In this document: piece by piece, positions 33,661 to 42,411 of the stretch
How positions within the stretch are numbered: the stretch's first letter is position 1
Layout: every line of letters starts with the position of its first letter
From: Extensimonas perlucida
Lineage (GTDB): Bacteria; Pseudomonadota; Gammaproteobacteria; Burkholderiales; Burkholderiaceae_C
Direction: 5' to 3'
DNA: 64,000 nt
NCBI RefSeq assembly: GCF_007655255.1
Contig: NZ_VMYE01000002.1
Coordinates: 247,472 to 311,471, forward strand
The notes under the pieces: generated by a model
The model's database searches: none
What the model saw: the letters and a program-made list of their open reading frames with translations, nothing else
Told to the model about the DNA's origin: nothing
Program-made: the position numbers and the translations under genes

Positions 33661-35753
33661 ACGCCGCAGTGAAGTCCTGGCAGCAATCGTTGCAGCAGTG
33701 GCTGGGCGGCAATGCCGCGATGCTGCAGGGCCTGATGGCGCCACTGCTTGTGGTGGCGATCCTGGGCCTGATGGTGCTGCCCATCCCGGCGTGGCTGCTC
33801 GACACCTTCTTCACGTTCAACATCGCCGTCGCCCTGATGGTGATGATGGCCGCGGCCTACATGGTGCGGCCGCTGGACTTCGCGTCTTTTCCGTCGGTGC
33901 TGCTGCTGACCACGTTGATGCGTCTGTCGCTCAACGTGGCCTCGACGCGCGTGGTGCTGCTGCAGGGGCATACCGGCCCCGGCGCGGCGGGCGCGGTGAT
34001 CGAGGCCTTTGGGCACTTTCTGATCGGCGGCAATTTCGCCGTCGGCCTGATCGTGTTTGCGATTCTGGTGGTGATCAACTTCATCGTCGTGACCAAGGGC
34101 GCCGAGCGCATCGCCGAAGTGTCGGCGCGCTTCACGCTCGACGCCATGCCGGGCAAGCAGATGGCCGTGGATGCCGACCTCAACGCCGGCCTGATCGACG
34201 AAAAGGAGGCCAAGCGCCGCCGCGCCGAGGTGACCGAGGAGGCCAACTTCTTCGGCGCCATGGACGGCGCCTCGAAGTTCGTGCGCGGCGACGCGGTGGC
34301 GGGCATTTTGATTTTGCTCATCAACATCGTCGGCGGCTTTGCGATCGGCGTGCTGCAGCACGGCCTTTCGGCTGCCGAGGCGGCCAACAGCTACATCCTG
34401 CTGGCGATTGGCGACGCGCTGGTGGCGCAGATTCCCGGCCTGCTGATCTCCGTGGCCGCGGCCATGGTGATCTCGCGCGTGGGCAAGGAGGATGAAATGG
34501 GGCAGCAGATCGTGCAGCAGCTCTTTGCCTCGCCGCGCGTGTTTGCCGTGGCGGCTGCGATCTTGCTGCTGCTGGGCTTGATCCCGGGCATGCCGAACCT
34601 GGTGTTCCTGGGCATGGGCAGCGCGCTGGGCTACGCCGCCTGGGCCATGCACCGCAAGCAGCAGGAGCCGCCGCCGGCCGAACCCGCACCGCCGCCGCCC
34701 GTGAGCGATGGCGAGGCCACCTGGGACGACCTGCAGCCCATCGATCTGCTGGGCCTGGAGCTGGGCTACCGATTGATCACGCTCGTGGACAAAACCCGCC
34801 AGGGCGACCTGCTCACGCGCATCAAGGGCGTGCGACGCAAGTTTGCGCAGGAGGTGGGCTTTTTGCCGCCCGCGGTGCATGTGCGCGACAACCTCGAGCT
34901 CAAGCCCAACGGCTACCGCGTCACGCTGCGCGGCGTGGTGGTGGGCGAGGGCGAGGCCTTTCCCGGCATGTACCTGGCGATCAACCCGGGCGGCATCAGC
35001 ACGCCGCTGATCGGCACGCCCACCACCGACCCGGCCTTCGGCCTGCCAGCGCACTGGATCGACGAGCGCCAGAAAGAAGCGGCGCAAATGGCCGGTTTTA
35101 CCGTCGTTGATTCGGAAACCGTGCTCGCGACGCATTTGTCACACTTGATGCAAGTGCACGCCGCCAAGCTCCTGAGCCGCACCGAGACGCAGCAGCTCGT
35201 GGAGCACGTGGCCAAGCTGGCGCCCAAGCTCATCGAGGAAGTGGTCCCGAAAATGGTTTCCATCACGACGTTCCAAAAGGTCCTGCAGCTGCTGCTGGAG
35301 GAGTCGGTGCACATCCGCGATATTCGCACCATCATCGAAACGCTGGCTGAATACGCGGGCAGCATCAGCGACCCCGTGGAGCTTGCGCGGCGCGTGCGCG
35401 TGGCCCTGGCGCCCGCGATCGTGCAGCAAATCTACGGCCCCACGCGCGAGCTGCCCGTGATCGCGATCGAGCCCGGCCTGGAGCGTCTGCTCGTGCAGGC
35501 GCTGGGCAATGCGTCCGGCCCCGCGCTCGACCCCGGCGTGGCCGACCTGCTCATGCACAAGTCGGCCGAGGCCGCGCAAAAGCAGGAGGACATGGGGCTG
35601 CCCGCCTGTCTGCTCGTGCCCGACCAAATCCGCATGGCCGTGGCGCGCCTCGTGCGCCGCGCTGCGCCGCGCCTGCAAGTGCTGGCGCACAGCGAAATCC
35701 CTGAAACCCACACCATCCGCATCGGGCCCATTTTGCAAGGAGCCGCCGCATGA
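33657..35753 (+). CDS. flhA: Flagellar export gate protein FlhA
   Basis: The product is 698 residues, with eight predicted membrane helices in the first ~330 residues and a large cytoplasmic domain that binds export chaperones. Family signatures are 'FNIAVALMVMMAAAYMVRPLDFASFPSVLLLTTLMRLSLNVASTR' spacing, the conserved 'FTLDAMPGKQMAVDADLNAGLIDEKEAKRRR' loop region and 'EANFFGAMDGASKFVRGDA'. The start overlaps the flhB stop by ATGA. A proline-rich patch near residue 345 (PPPAEPAPPPPV) marks the linker to the cytoplasmic domain. Confidence 0.97.
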   Translation: MNAAVKSWQQSLQQWLGGNAAMLQGLMAPLLVVAILGLMVLPIPAWLLDTFFTFNIAVALMVMMAAAYMVRPLDFASFPSVLLLTTLMRLSLNVASTRVVLLQGHTGPGAAGAVIEAFGHFLIGGNFAVGLIVFAILVVINFIVVTKGAERIAEVSARFTLDAMPGKQMAVDADLNAGLIDEKEAKRRRAEVTEEANFFGAMDGASKFVRGDAVAGILILLINIVGGFAIGVLQHGLSAAEAANSYILLAIGDALVAQIPGLLISVAAAMVISRVGKEDEMGQQIVQQLFASPRVFAVAAAILLLLGLIPGMPNLVFLGMGSALGYAAWAMHRKQQEPPPAEPAPPPPVSDGEATWDDLQPIDLLGLELGYRLITLVDKTRQGDLLTRIKGVRRKFAQEVGFLPPAVHVRDNLELKPNGYRVTLRGVVVGEGEAFPGMYLAINPGGISTPLIGTPTTDPAFGLPAHWIDERQKEAAQMAGFTVVDSETVLATHLSHLMQVHAAKLLSRTETQQLVEHVAKLAPKLIEEVVPKMVSITTFQKVLQLLLEESVHIRDIRTIIETLAEYAGSISDPVELARRVRVALAPAIVQQIYGPTRELPVIAIEPGLERLLVQALGNASGPALDPGVADLLMHKSAEAAQKQEDMGLPACLLVPDQIRMAVARLVRRAAPRLQVLAHSEIPETHTIRIGPILQGAAA

Positions 35754-37261
35754 ACATCCAACGCTTTCTGGCCCCCACGGCACGCGAAGCCCTGGCCAAG
35801 GCCCGCATGGCCTTCGGCGAAGGCACCATCATCCTCTCGAACCGCGCCACCGAGCAGGGCGTCGAAGTCGTCGCCACGGGCGAAGAAGCCCTGGCGGCGC
35901 TCGACGGCGCGGCCACTGCGCCGCGCCGGGACGTGGGCACGGCTGCGGTGGCCGGCGGCCAGGCTTCGCAGCGCGCGGGCGGCAAGGCCGTGGCGGCCCA
36001 GCCCAAGCCGGCGCGCAATCCGGTCGAGGAAGATACCGAGCAGCTGGCCATGAGCACGCTCTCGTTCCAGGACTACGTGCGCGAGCGCATGCTGCGCCGG
36101 CGCCATGAGGCCTTGCAGGGCGGCGCAGCGGCCGCGCCGCAGTCGGCCCGTGGTCGCGCTGAACCCACGCTGGCGACACCTGCCGCGCAGCCTGCGCCTG
36201 CCGTGGCGCGGCACAACCCGCTGCGCAGCATCCCCATGGACCTGCCGCCCGAGCCCGCACCGCGCCGGCGCGCCGAGCCTTCTGTGGCGCCGGCGCCGGC
36301 CGAAACCGGGCAGCGCCAATTGCTGGGCGAGCTGCAGGCCATGAAGGCGCTGATCGAGGACCGCTTCAACACGCTGGCCTGGCTGGGGCAGGCGCGGCAG
36401 AACCCTATCCAGTCCAACCTCATGCTCAAGCTCATCCGCGCCGGCTACTCGCCCACGCTGGCGCGCGCCGTGCTCGAGCGCCTGCCCGAAGAATTCTCTG
36501 CGGGCGAGGCCTTGCGCTGGCTCATGGAGGTGCTGGAGCGCAACCTCAAGACCGACGCGCAAGCGCCCGCCTTGTACGAAGAAGGCGGCGTCTATGCCCT
36601 CGTGGGTGCGACGGGCGTGGGCAAGACCACCACCACGGCCAAGCTCGCGGCCTTGTGCGCGCGCCTGTACGGCCCCGCGAGTGTGGGCCTGATCACGCTC
36701 GACACCTACCGCGTCGGCGCACACGAGCAGCTGCGCACCTACGGCCGCATGCTGGGCATCGTCGCCCACCTCGCGCACGACCGCGCGGCGCTGCAGGACT
36801 TGCTCGGCCTCCTGGGTGGCAAGAAGATGGTGCTGATCGACACCACCGGCATCGCCCCGCGCGATCCGCGCAAGCGCGACATGCTCGACGTGCTCGACCT
36901 GCCCAACGTGCAAAGGCTGCTGGTGCTCAACGCCGGCTGCCACGGCGACACGCTAGACGACGTGCTCACGGGCTTCAAGACCACGGGCGCGCAGCAGGCC
37001 ATCCTTTCCAAGGTCGATGAGGCCGTGAAGCTCGGGCCTGCGCTTGATGCGCTGATTCGCCACCAGATGGTGCTGCGCGGCGTGACGAACGGCCAGCGCG
37101 TGCCCGAAGACTGGGAAAACGCCGACGCGCACAAGCTCATCAACCTGTCCATGCGCGCGCCTGTGAAGTCGGCCTTCGATCCGCGCGAGTCGGAGCTGAA
37201 CTTCTTCTTCACTCCGTCCGGCGACGGCATGGCCTTGCAGGGAGCGCTCGCCGATGCTTGA
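35750..37261 (+). CDS. flhF: Flagellar SRP-like GTPase FlhF
   Basis: The product is 503 residues. A basic/alanine-rich N-terminal region with 'MNIQRFLAPTAREALAKARMAFGEGTIILSNR' character precedes an SRP-type NG domain: G1 'VGATGVGKTTTTAKL' (from residue 284), 'LITLDTYRVGAHEQL', 'VLIDTTGIAPRD' and 'LSKVDEAVKLG'. FlhF places and counts polar flagella, so a polar flagellum is likely. It overlaps flhA by 4 bp and the following gene by 8 bp. Confidence 0.95.
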   Translation: MNIQRFLAPTAREALAKARMAFGEGTIILSNRATEQGVEVVATGEEALAALDGAATAPRRDVGTAAVAGGQASQRAGGKAVAAQPKPARNPVEEDTEQLAMSTLSFQDYVRERMLRRRHEALQGGAAAAPQSARGRAEPTLATPAAQPAPAVARHNPLRSIPMDLPPEPAPRRRAEPSVAPAPAETGQRQLLGELQAMKALIEDRFNTLAWLGQARQNPIQSNLMLKLIRAGYSPTLARAVLERLPEEFSAGEALRWLMEVLERNLKTDAQAPALYEEGGVYALVGATGVGKTTTTAKLAALCARLYGPASVGLITLDTYRVGAHEQLRTYGRMLGIVAHLAHDRAALQDLLGLLGGKKMVLIDTTGIAPRDPRKRDMLDVLDLPNVQRLLVLNAGCHGDTLDDVLTGFKTTGAQQAILSKVDEAVKLGPALDALIRHQMVLRGVTNGQRVPEDWENADAHKLINLSMRAPVKSAFDPRESELNFFFTPSGDGMALQGALADA

Positions 37262-38066
37262 GGCCTGTTTCCACCAAGGCGCGGGGCTGCACCGCTTCAT
37301 GCCGCAGGCGCGGCTGCGCGTGCTCGGCGTGACGGCCCCCGAGCATGCCGCGCCCCAAGCGCTCGAAGCGCTGTGGCAGGTCTGCGCCGCCTTGCAAAAG
37401 CTGGCCGGCCCGGTGCTGGTGCTCGATGGCACGGCGGGCGAGTCGCAAGAGGCCCCGGGTTTGCTGCACCTGCTGCAGCAGGCGCCCTGGCACGAGCGCG
37501 AGGGCGCCATCGCAGGTGGCGCGGCACATGCCAGCGCCTCGCTGGCCGTGCTGCCGGCGGCGCGTGGTCTGCCGCGCCTGCTGCACCTGGCCAAAGATGC
37601 GCAGGCGCCGGCTTTGCAGGGCTTGCTGCCGTATTTCAGGGCCTATGGCATGCTGGTGCTGTATGCGCCGGCGGACTTGCTCGGGGTTTTGCTGGCGCAG
37701 ACGGCGGGCATGCCGCTGGTGCTCATGTCTGGCGACGCCGAGGCGGTGCTGGCCGGCTACCACGGCGCCAAACAGCTGGCCCTGCATGCGGGCTTGACCA
37801 GCCGGGTGGTCGCGCTGCTCGAGCGCGGCGATGCCGCAGAGCGGGCGCAGGCGCAGGCAGTCTTGGACAATCTGCGCCGCTGCGCCCAGCAGTATCTGGG
37901 CGGCCTGGTGCACACTGCCGCCATCCACAGGCAAAATCCCCAGGACATTCAGCGCCTGGCCTTGCAGCTGCTGGAGAACGCGGGCAGCATTGAGGCGCAG
38001 ACGGCCAGTTTCGCGCCGCTTCCCGCGGCAGCAGATGCAGCTGCGCACTTCGTTCGGAGGCATTGA
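37254..38066 (+). CDS. FlhG/FleN-like protein without a recognisable Walker A motif
   Basis: The product is 270 residues, lying between flhF and fliA where the MinD-like ATPase FlhG (FleN) normally sits. Instead of the KGGxGKT/S start of MinD proteins it opens with 'MLEACFHQGAGLHRF', and no P-loop is visible anywhere. 'GPVLVLDGTAGESQEAPGLLHLL' could be a decayed version of the MinD DxG strand. The protein is alanine- and leucine-rich. Position supports an FlhG-related role in flagellar number control, but without ATP binding it could only act as a scaffold or partner. The family assignment is from context and weak resemblance. Confidence 0.6.
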   Translation: MLEACFHQGAGLHRFMPQARLRVLGVTAPEHAAPQALEALWQVCAALQKLAGPVLVLDGTAGESQEAPGLLHLLQQAPWHEREGAIAGGAAHASASLAVLPAARGLPRLLHLAKDAQAPALQGLLPYFRAYGMLVLYAPADLLGVLLAQTAGMPLVLMSGDAEAVLAGYHGAKQLALHAGLTSRVVALLERGDAAERAQAQAVLDNLRRCAQQYLGGLVHTAAIHRQNPQDIQRLALQLLENAGSIEAQTASFAPLPAAADAAAHFVRRH

Positions 38067-38070
38067 CTTG

Positions 38071-38787
38071 ATGTACACCGCCAAAGGGCAGTTCGACCGC
38101 GATGCCATGCTGCACCAGCACGTGCCCCTGGTGCGGCGCATCGCCCACCACATGATCGCCAAACTGCCCCCGAATGTGGAGCTCGACGACCTGATCCAGG
38201 TGGGCATGATCGGGCTCGCGGACGCCCTTTCACGCTTCGAGGCCGGGCAGGGGGTGCAGTTCGAGACTTTTGCCACCCAGCGCATCCGCGGCGCGATGCT
38301 CGACGAGCTGCGCGAGTCCGACTGGATGTCGCGCAGCGCACGCAAGAGCCAAAAGGACATAGAAAACGCCGTGCGCCGCCTGGAGCAAAAATTGGGGCGC
38401 AGCCCCAAGGAGTCGGAGATCGCCGCCGAAATGGGCATGCCACTGCCCGAATACCAAAGCCTGCTCGGCAAGGTGCGCGGCACCCAGCTCGTCTATCTCG
38501 AGGACATGGGCCACGGCAGCGAGGAAGAGGACGCCTTTCTCGACCGCCATGTGGCCGATGGCGGCGCCGATCCGCTGCACATCCTGCGCGACCAGCGCCT
38601 GCGCAAAGCGCTGGTGCAGGCCATCGAAAGCCTGCCCGAGCGCGAGCAGTACGTGATGGGCATGTATTACGAGCACGACATGAACCTCAAGGAAATCGCC
38701 GCCGTGCTCGGCGTGACCGAATCGCGCGTGTGCCAATTGCACAGCCAGGCCATCGCGCGCCTGCGCTCCAAGATGCGCCAGCATTAG
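38071..38787 (+). CDS. fliA: RNA polymerase sigma factor FliA (sigma-28)
   Basis: The product is 238 residues. Region 2 'LVRRIAHHMIAKLPPNVELDDLIQVGMIGLADALSRFE' and 'FATQRIRGAMLDELRESDWMSRSAR', and region 4 'LPEREQYVMGMYYEHDMNLKEIAAVLGVTESRVCQLHSQAIARLR', are those of the flagellar sigma factor. It directs late flagellar genes and is held back by FlgM, encoded 600 bp downstream on the other strand behind a matching promoter. The ATG at 38071 is 4 bases after the previous stop, with a GGAGG upstream. Confidence 0.97.
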   Translation: MYTAKGQFDRDAMLHQHVPLVRRIAHHMIAKLPPNVELDDLIQVGMIGLADALSRFEAGQGVQFETFATQRIRGAMLDELRESDWMSRSARKSQKDIENAVRRLEQKLGRSPKESEIAAEMGMPLPEYQSLLGKVRGTQLVYLEDMGHGSEEEDAFLDRHVADGGADPLHILRDQRLRKALVQAIESLPEREQYVMGMYYEHDMNLKEIAAVLGVTESRVCQLHSQAIARLRSKMRQH

Positions 38788-38877
38788 CCTTGATTCGACC
38801 GTCGCGGCTTCCAGCTGTCTAAGCGGACGGAATGCCCGCCGAACCAAGACTGGGGGCTGCGCGCCGGATCAGGCAAG

Positions 38878-39303
38878 TCAACCCGCAGAGCGGTACATGC
38901 GCGCGGCGCTGTCGGCGGGGCGGCCGCTTACCGCGGATTCGTAGGTGGCTTCTGCGGCGCTGGCCAGGGGCAGCAGGGCGGCAAGCTGGCGGCCGTGGGC
39001 AGCCGACAAACGCGCCAGATTCTCACGCTGCATGGCCAGCAGTGCGCTGGCGGCGCGGATGCGTTGCTGCAACTGTGCGGGCAGCGCCCCCGGCTGTGCG
39101 CGCCCGAGCGCGTCGTGCACAGGCCCTTGCGCATGAACGCCCTCCTGCGTGCGCCAGACTTCGAGCGCCTGCGCAAACGCCACGACCGCGGCGCGCAGGC
39201 TCAGTGTGCTTTTTTCCAGCTGCGGCGCGTCGGCAGCGAGCAAAGCGGCAGAAACCTCTTGCAAGTCTTGCTCAACCCGACCGAGAAGGGTTTCGAGGGT
39301 CAT
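38878..39303 (-). CDS. flgN: FlgN-like flagellar export chaperone
   Basis: The product is 141 residues and almost entirely alpha-helical ('LETLLGRVEQDLQEVSAALLAADAPQLEKSTLSLRAAV'), like FlgN, the chaperone for hook-associated proteins FlgK and FlgL. Sequence conservation is low in this family; the call relies on size, helical pattern and position directly after flgM (33-bp gap). It is probably read from the FliA-type promoter upstream of flgM. Confidence 0.75.
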   Translation of the reverse strand: MTLETLLGRVEQDLQEVSAALLAADAPQLEKSTLSLRAAVVAFAQALEVWRTQEGVHAQGPVHDALGRAQPGALPAQLQQRIRAASALLAMQRENLARLSAAHGRQLAALLPLASAAEATYESAVSGRPADSAARMYRSAG

Positions 39304-39336
39304 GTGCGCCGGTGCAAGCCTTGTGTGCCCGCTGTT

Positions 39337-39681
39337 TTAGCCACCGCGGCTGCTGTGGCTGAGAATTTCTGCGGCGTTGGCCAGCATTTTGTCGGCGACG
39401 GCCTCGGCATCGACCTTGAACGTGCCTTTTTCGATCGCACTGCGCACGGCCTTGACTTTGTTGGTGTCGAAGTCCGCCGGGCTGCGCATGCCGGCCCCGA
39501 GCGCCTGCGCCGCCAGCGACGACACGGTGACGCTGCTCGCCGTCGCGGCAGGCGCACTGGTGGCTTGGGTGCTGGCGCGCTGGGCTTCTTCAGCGGCGGC
39601 GGCAGGGCTCCTGGCCTGCTTTACAGCAGGGCTAGTCTGCGTTGAAACGCTTGGGAGTTCGGGGGGGGTGCCAATTTTCAT
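39337..39681 (-). CDS. flgM: Anti-sigma-28 factor FlgM
   Basis: The product is 114 residues. It opens with 'MKIGTPPELP', has a disordered Ala/Ser/Thr-rich first half, and ends with the sigma-binding helices 'FDTNKVKAVRSAIEKGTFKVDAEAVADKMLANA', the FlgM signature. It binds FliA until it is exported through the finished hook-basal body. A well-placed FliA promoter lies at 39742-39768, giving the usual feedback loop. Confidence 0.93.
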   Translation of the reverse strand: MKIGTPPELPSVSTQTSPAVKQARSPAAAAEEAQRASTQATSAPAATASSVTVSSLAAQALGAGMRSPADFDTNKVKAVRSAIEKGTFKVDAEAVADKMLANAAEILSHSSRGG

Positions 39682-39741
39682 CGTCTTCTCCGCCGCCTGT
39701 CGTGTCCCGCTTGGAAACGAGGTGAAGGCATGTTGCCCGCT

Positions 39742-39768
39742 TTTTCGACCGTTTGGGGTAAGACTTTA
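39742..39768 (-). promoter_or_regulatory. FliA (sigma-28) promoter of flgM-flgN
   Basis: On the minus strand TAAA is followed by a 15-base spacer and GTCGAAAA, against the consensus TAAA-N15-GCCGATAA. It lies 60 bp upstream of the flgM start and after the flgA stop. Confidence 0.8.
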
Positions 39769-39787
39769 GCGTTTTTCGCATGCAGGG

Positions 39788-40537
39788 CTATAAGGCCAGC
39801 TCCACCGCGCCTGCGCCGTTGACCACGCCAGAGACGATGCGCCCATTGGCCATGCGCACGCGCACCGTCTGGCCGGCGCCACCCGCGCTCAAGGCCTGCC
39901 CGTCGGCCGTCACGGCGTAGCCCGGCCCCTGCGCCAGCACCTTGACCTGCGCGCCGGCGCCGAACAGCTCGGGCGGGCGCACCATCGCCTGGCGCAGCGC
40001 CTGCCCGGCCATGAGCGTGCGCGCTGCCGTCTGGCCCACCCACAAATCGGGGTTGGCAAGCACGGCGGCCGGCTCCGCGGCCCAATCGACCTCAGCCTCG
40101 ACCGCATCTTCGGCCCTGAGCACCGCGCCGTTCGGGATGTTGCTGCGCAGCACCCAGGCCGGACCGAAGGCCCTCACGGTGACGGGCAAAAACACATTCC
40201 ATGCGACGCGCCCCTGCACGCAGCGCAGCCCCAGGCGCGTGCGCCCCCACAGGCGGCTGCCCGGCGGCAGGTAGGGCTCGACGCGCGCACAGGGCGCGAG
40301 CTGCAGGCGCGGGTCGAGCGCGCCCACTTCGATCTGCATGCGCAGCGGCAGCGCGCCCGCGGGCTCGCTGGCGAGCGCCTCTTGCAAAAAGCGCTGGCCG
40401 AGCGTGCCCAGGCGCGCGCCATCGTCGGCGCCCGCGCCGCTGGTTTGCGCGAGCGCCGCCGCGCAGCCCAGGCCCAGGACGAGCAGGCCGCGAAAAATAT
40501 GCATCAAAACGGCATCTAAGACAGATAGAGACTGCAT
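39788..40537 (-). CDS. flgA: Flagellar P-ring assembly chaperone FlgA
   Basis: The product is 249 residues. The start at 40537 has a CAGGAG site and opens an N-terminal export signal ending near 'CAAALAQ'. The SAF-like C-terminal domain is recognisable: 'PVTVRAFGPAWVLRSNIPNGAVLRAEDAVEAEVDW', 'RTLMAGQALRQAMVRPPELFGAGAQVKVLAQGPGYAVTADGQAL' and 'VRVRMANGRIVSGVVNGAGAVEL'. FlgA works in the periplasm on the P-ring protein FlgI. flgI itself is not in this window. The gene is divergent from flgB across a 236-bp region. Confidence 0.93.
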   Translation of the reverse strand: MQSLSVLDAVLMHIFRGLLVLGLGCAAALAQTSGAGADDGARLGTLGQRFLQEALASEPAGALPLRMQIEVGALDPRLQLAPCARVEPYLPPGSRLWGRTRLGLRCVQGRVAWNVFLPVTVRAFGPAWVLRSNIPNGAVLRAEDAVEAEVDWAAEPAAVLANPDLWVGQTAARTLMAGQALRQAMVRPPELFGAGAQVKVLAQGPGYAVTADGQALSAGGAGQTVRVRMANGRIVSGVVNGAGAVELAL

Positions 40538-40773
40538 GGGCAACTCCTGAATGGTGAGCAATGTGCGCGGCACTCGCCTGCTTCTGCAAGGCGGACACCA
40601 AGCCCATTTCACGCGCCCACTGTAAGCGCCGCGCGCACCGCCCATGCGCGAAATTGCGCGCCGATTCGGCCGGTTTTCGGGCTTTAGGAAAAAACCGCGC
40701 TTCCCATAATCGATGCCACGCCGTAGCCCCGTCTGCCGCGTACTTCCACCCCAAGCAAAAACGCGAGGCCCAG
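40538..40773. promoter_or_regulatory. Divergent control region between flgA and flgB
   Basis: These 236 bases carry the promoters of flgA (minus) and flgB (plus). A CATAAT at 40705-40710 may be a plus-strand -10 box. No FliA consensus, sigma-54 site or RNA structure is evident. Confidence 0.4.
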
Positions 40774-41238
40774 ATGCTCAACAAGATGACCCAGTCGCTG
40801 GACTTCCAAGGCCAGGCGCTCTTGTTGCGTGCCGAGCGCCAGCGCGTCCTGGCCAGCAACATTGCCAACGCCGACACGCCCGGCTACACGGCGCGCGATT
40901 TTCCTTTTGCCGACGCGCTGCGTGCGGCCAGCGGCAATGGCGGTGCAGGCGCCGCCGTTCGCTTGGCAACGGCAAATTCCGGCAGCACTGCCGATGCAGG
41001 CACCAGCGACCCGCGCCATATTTCGCTGCCTACGGTGCAGGTCGGCGGCATGGGCTCCGGCGTGGTGGGTGAAAAGCTCGGCTACACCGTGCAGACCGAG
41101 CCCAGCCTGGACAACAACAGCGTCGATCTGGACCGAGAGCGCGCGAACTTCGTGGACAACGCGGTGCGCTACGAGGCCACGTTGCGCTTCATCAACGGCC
41201 AGGCCAAGACCATGCTCAGCGCCATCCAGGGGCAGTGA
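40774..41238 (+). CDS. flgB: Flagellar basal-body rod protein FlgB
   Basis: The product is 154 residues. The rod-protein N-terminus 'LRAERQRVLASNIANADTPGYTARDFPF' and C-terminal helix 'LDRERANFVDNAVRYEATLRFINGQAKTMLSAI' are typical of FlgB, the first proximal rod component. It is first in the flgBCDEFGH run; spacings of 30-50 bp suggest a single operon. Confidence 0.96.
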   Translation: MLNKMTQSLDFQGQALLLRAERQRVLASNIANADTPGYTARDFPFADALRAASGNGGAGAAVRLATANSGSTADAGTSDPRHISLPTVQVGGMGSGVVGEKLGYTVQTEPSLDNNSVDLDRERANFVDNAVRYEATLRFINGQAKTMLSAIQGQ

Positions 41239-41277
41239 CGCCAGAAAAACGCGCCGCCGCAGCAAAGGAGCAAAACC

Positions 41278-41682
41278 ATGTCCATGTTTTCGATCTTCAA
41301 CATCTCTGGCAGCGCGGTGAGCGCGCAGGCCCAGCGCCTGAACGTGGTGGCAAGCAACCTGGCCAACGTCGATGCCGTCGCAGGCCCCGACGGCCAGCCG
41401 TACAAGGCGCGCCAGGTGGTGTTCCAGACCACGCCCATGGGGTCCGATGGCGCCGCCGGCGTGCGCGTGAGCGCCGTCAACGAAGACAACACCCCGGGCC
41501 GGCGCGTGCACGAGCCGAACAACCCCATGGCCGACGCGCAGGGCTACGTGACCTACGCCAACGTGAACGCGGTGGAGGAGATGGTGAACATGATCTCGGC
41601 CTCGCGCTCGTACCAGAACAACGTCGAAGTCATGAACACGGCCAAGTCGCTGCTGCTCAAGACCCTGCAAATGGGGCAGTAA
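41278..41682 (+). CDS. flgC: Flagellar basal-body rod protein FlgC
   Basis: The product is 134 residues, with 'FNISGSAVSAQAQRLNVVASNLANVDAV' at the N-terminus and 'YVTYANVNAVEEMVNMISASRSYQNNVEVMNTAKSLLLKTLQMGQ' at the end, the conserved coiled-coil ends of proximal rod proteins. Length is normal for FlgC. Confidence 0.97.
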   Translation: MSMFSIFNISGSAVSAQAQRLNVVASNLANVDAVAGPDGQPYKARQVVFQTTPMGSDGAAGVRVSAVNEDNTPGRRVHEPNNPMADAQGYVTYANVNAVEEMVNMISASRSYQNNVEVMNTAKSLLLKTLQMGQ

Positions 41683-41712
41683 ACCCATCCCACCGCTACA
41701 GGAAGCATCGCC

Positions 41713-42381
41713 ATGAGCACCATCAGTCCCGTCGGGCAGACGACTTCATCGAGCAGCGCCTCCGCAGCCAGCGCTGCCGCCAATGCGGCCGCCGACCCGG
41801 CTGCGGCGCAGGATCGCTTCCTCAAACTGCTCGTCGCCCAGCTCAACAACCAGGACCCGATGAACCCGCTGGACAACGCGCAGATGACCTCGCAGATCGC
41901 GCAGATCAACACCGTCACCGGCATCCAGCAGCTCAACGACACGGTCAACAAATTCGCGAGCCAGCTCGCGGTGCAGCAGCTCGTGCAGGGCAGCAGCCTG
42001 GTCGGGCACCAGGTGCTGGTCGAGGGCGACACGCTGGCCGTCGATGCGCAAAGCGGCCAGGCCAGCGGGGGCTTCGACCTCTCCGCCGCGGCGGCGAGCG
42101 TCACGGTGCAGGTGCTGGACGCGAGCGGCAAGCAGATCGGCACGGTGGATATGGGCGCGCTGCCCGCCGGACGCCACGGCTTCGCCTGGGACGCCTCGGG
42201 CTACCAGGGCAGCAGCGCACCGCGTTTCCAGGTGGTGGCGAGCAACGGCGCCACGGCAGTGAGCGCCACGGCCCTCACCGCGCAGCAGGTCAGCGCCGTG
42301 AGCCTCTCGAACGGCGCGCTGCAGTTGCAGCTGAGCGACGGCAGCAGCGTTGCGCAAAGCGCCGTCAAAGCGGTTCAATGA
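41713..42381 (+). CDS. flgD: Flagellar hook capping protein FlgD
   Basis: The product is 222 residues. The conserved N-terminal segment 'DRFLKLLVAQLNNQDPMNPLDNAQMTSQIAQINTVTGIQQLN' is diagnostic of FlgD, and the C-terminal half has the Ig-like fold ('VQVLDASGKQIGTVDMGALPAGRHGFAWD'). FlgD caps the growing hook and is required for FlgE assembly; flgE follows directly. Confidence 0.96.
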   Translation: MSTISPVGQTTSSSSASAASAAANAAADPAAAQDRFLKLLVAQLNNQDPMNPLDNAQMTSQIAQINTVTGIQQLNDTVNKFASQLAVQQLVQGSSLVGHQVLVEGDTLAVDAQSGQASGGFDLSAAAASVTVQVLDASGKQIGTVDMGALPAGRHGFAWDASGYQGSSAPRFQVVASNGATAVSATALTAQQVSAVSLSNGALQLQLSDGSSVAQSAVKAVQ

Positions 42382-42411
42382 TTTTCAAAGATATTTTTTC
42401 AGGAGCACACC

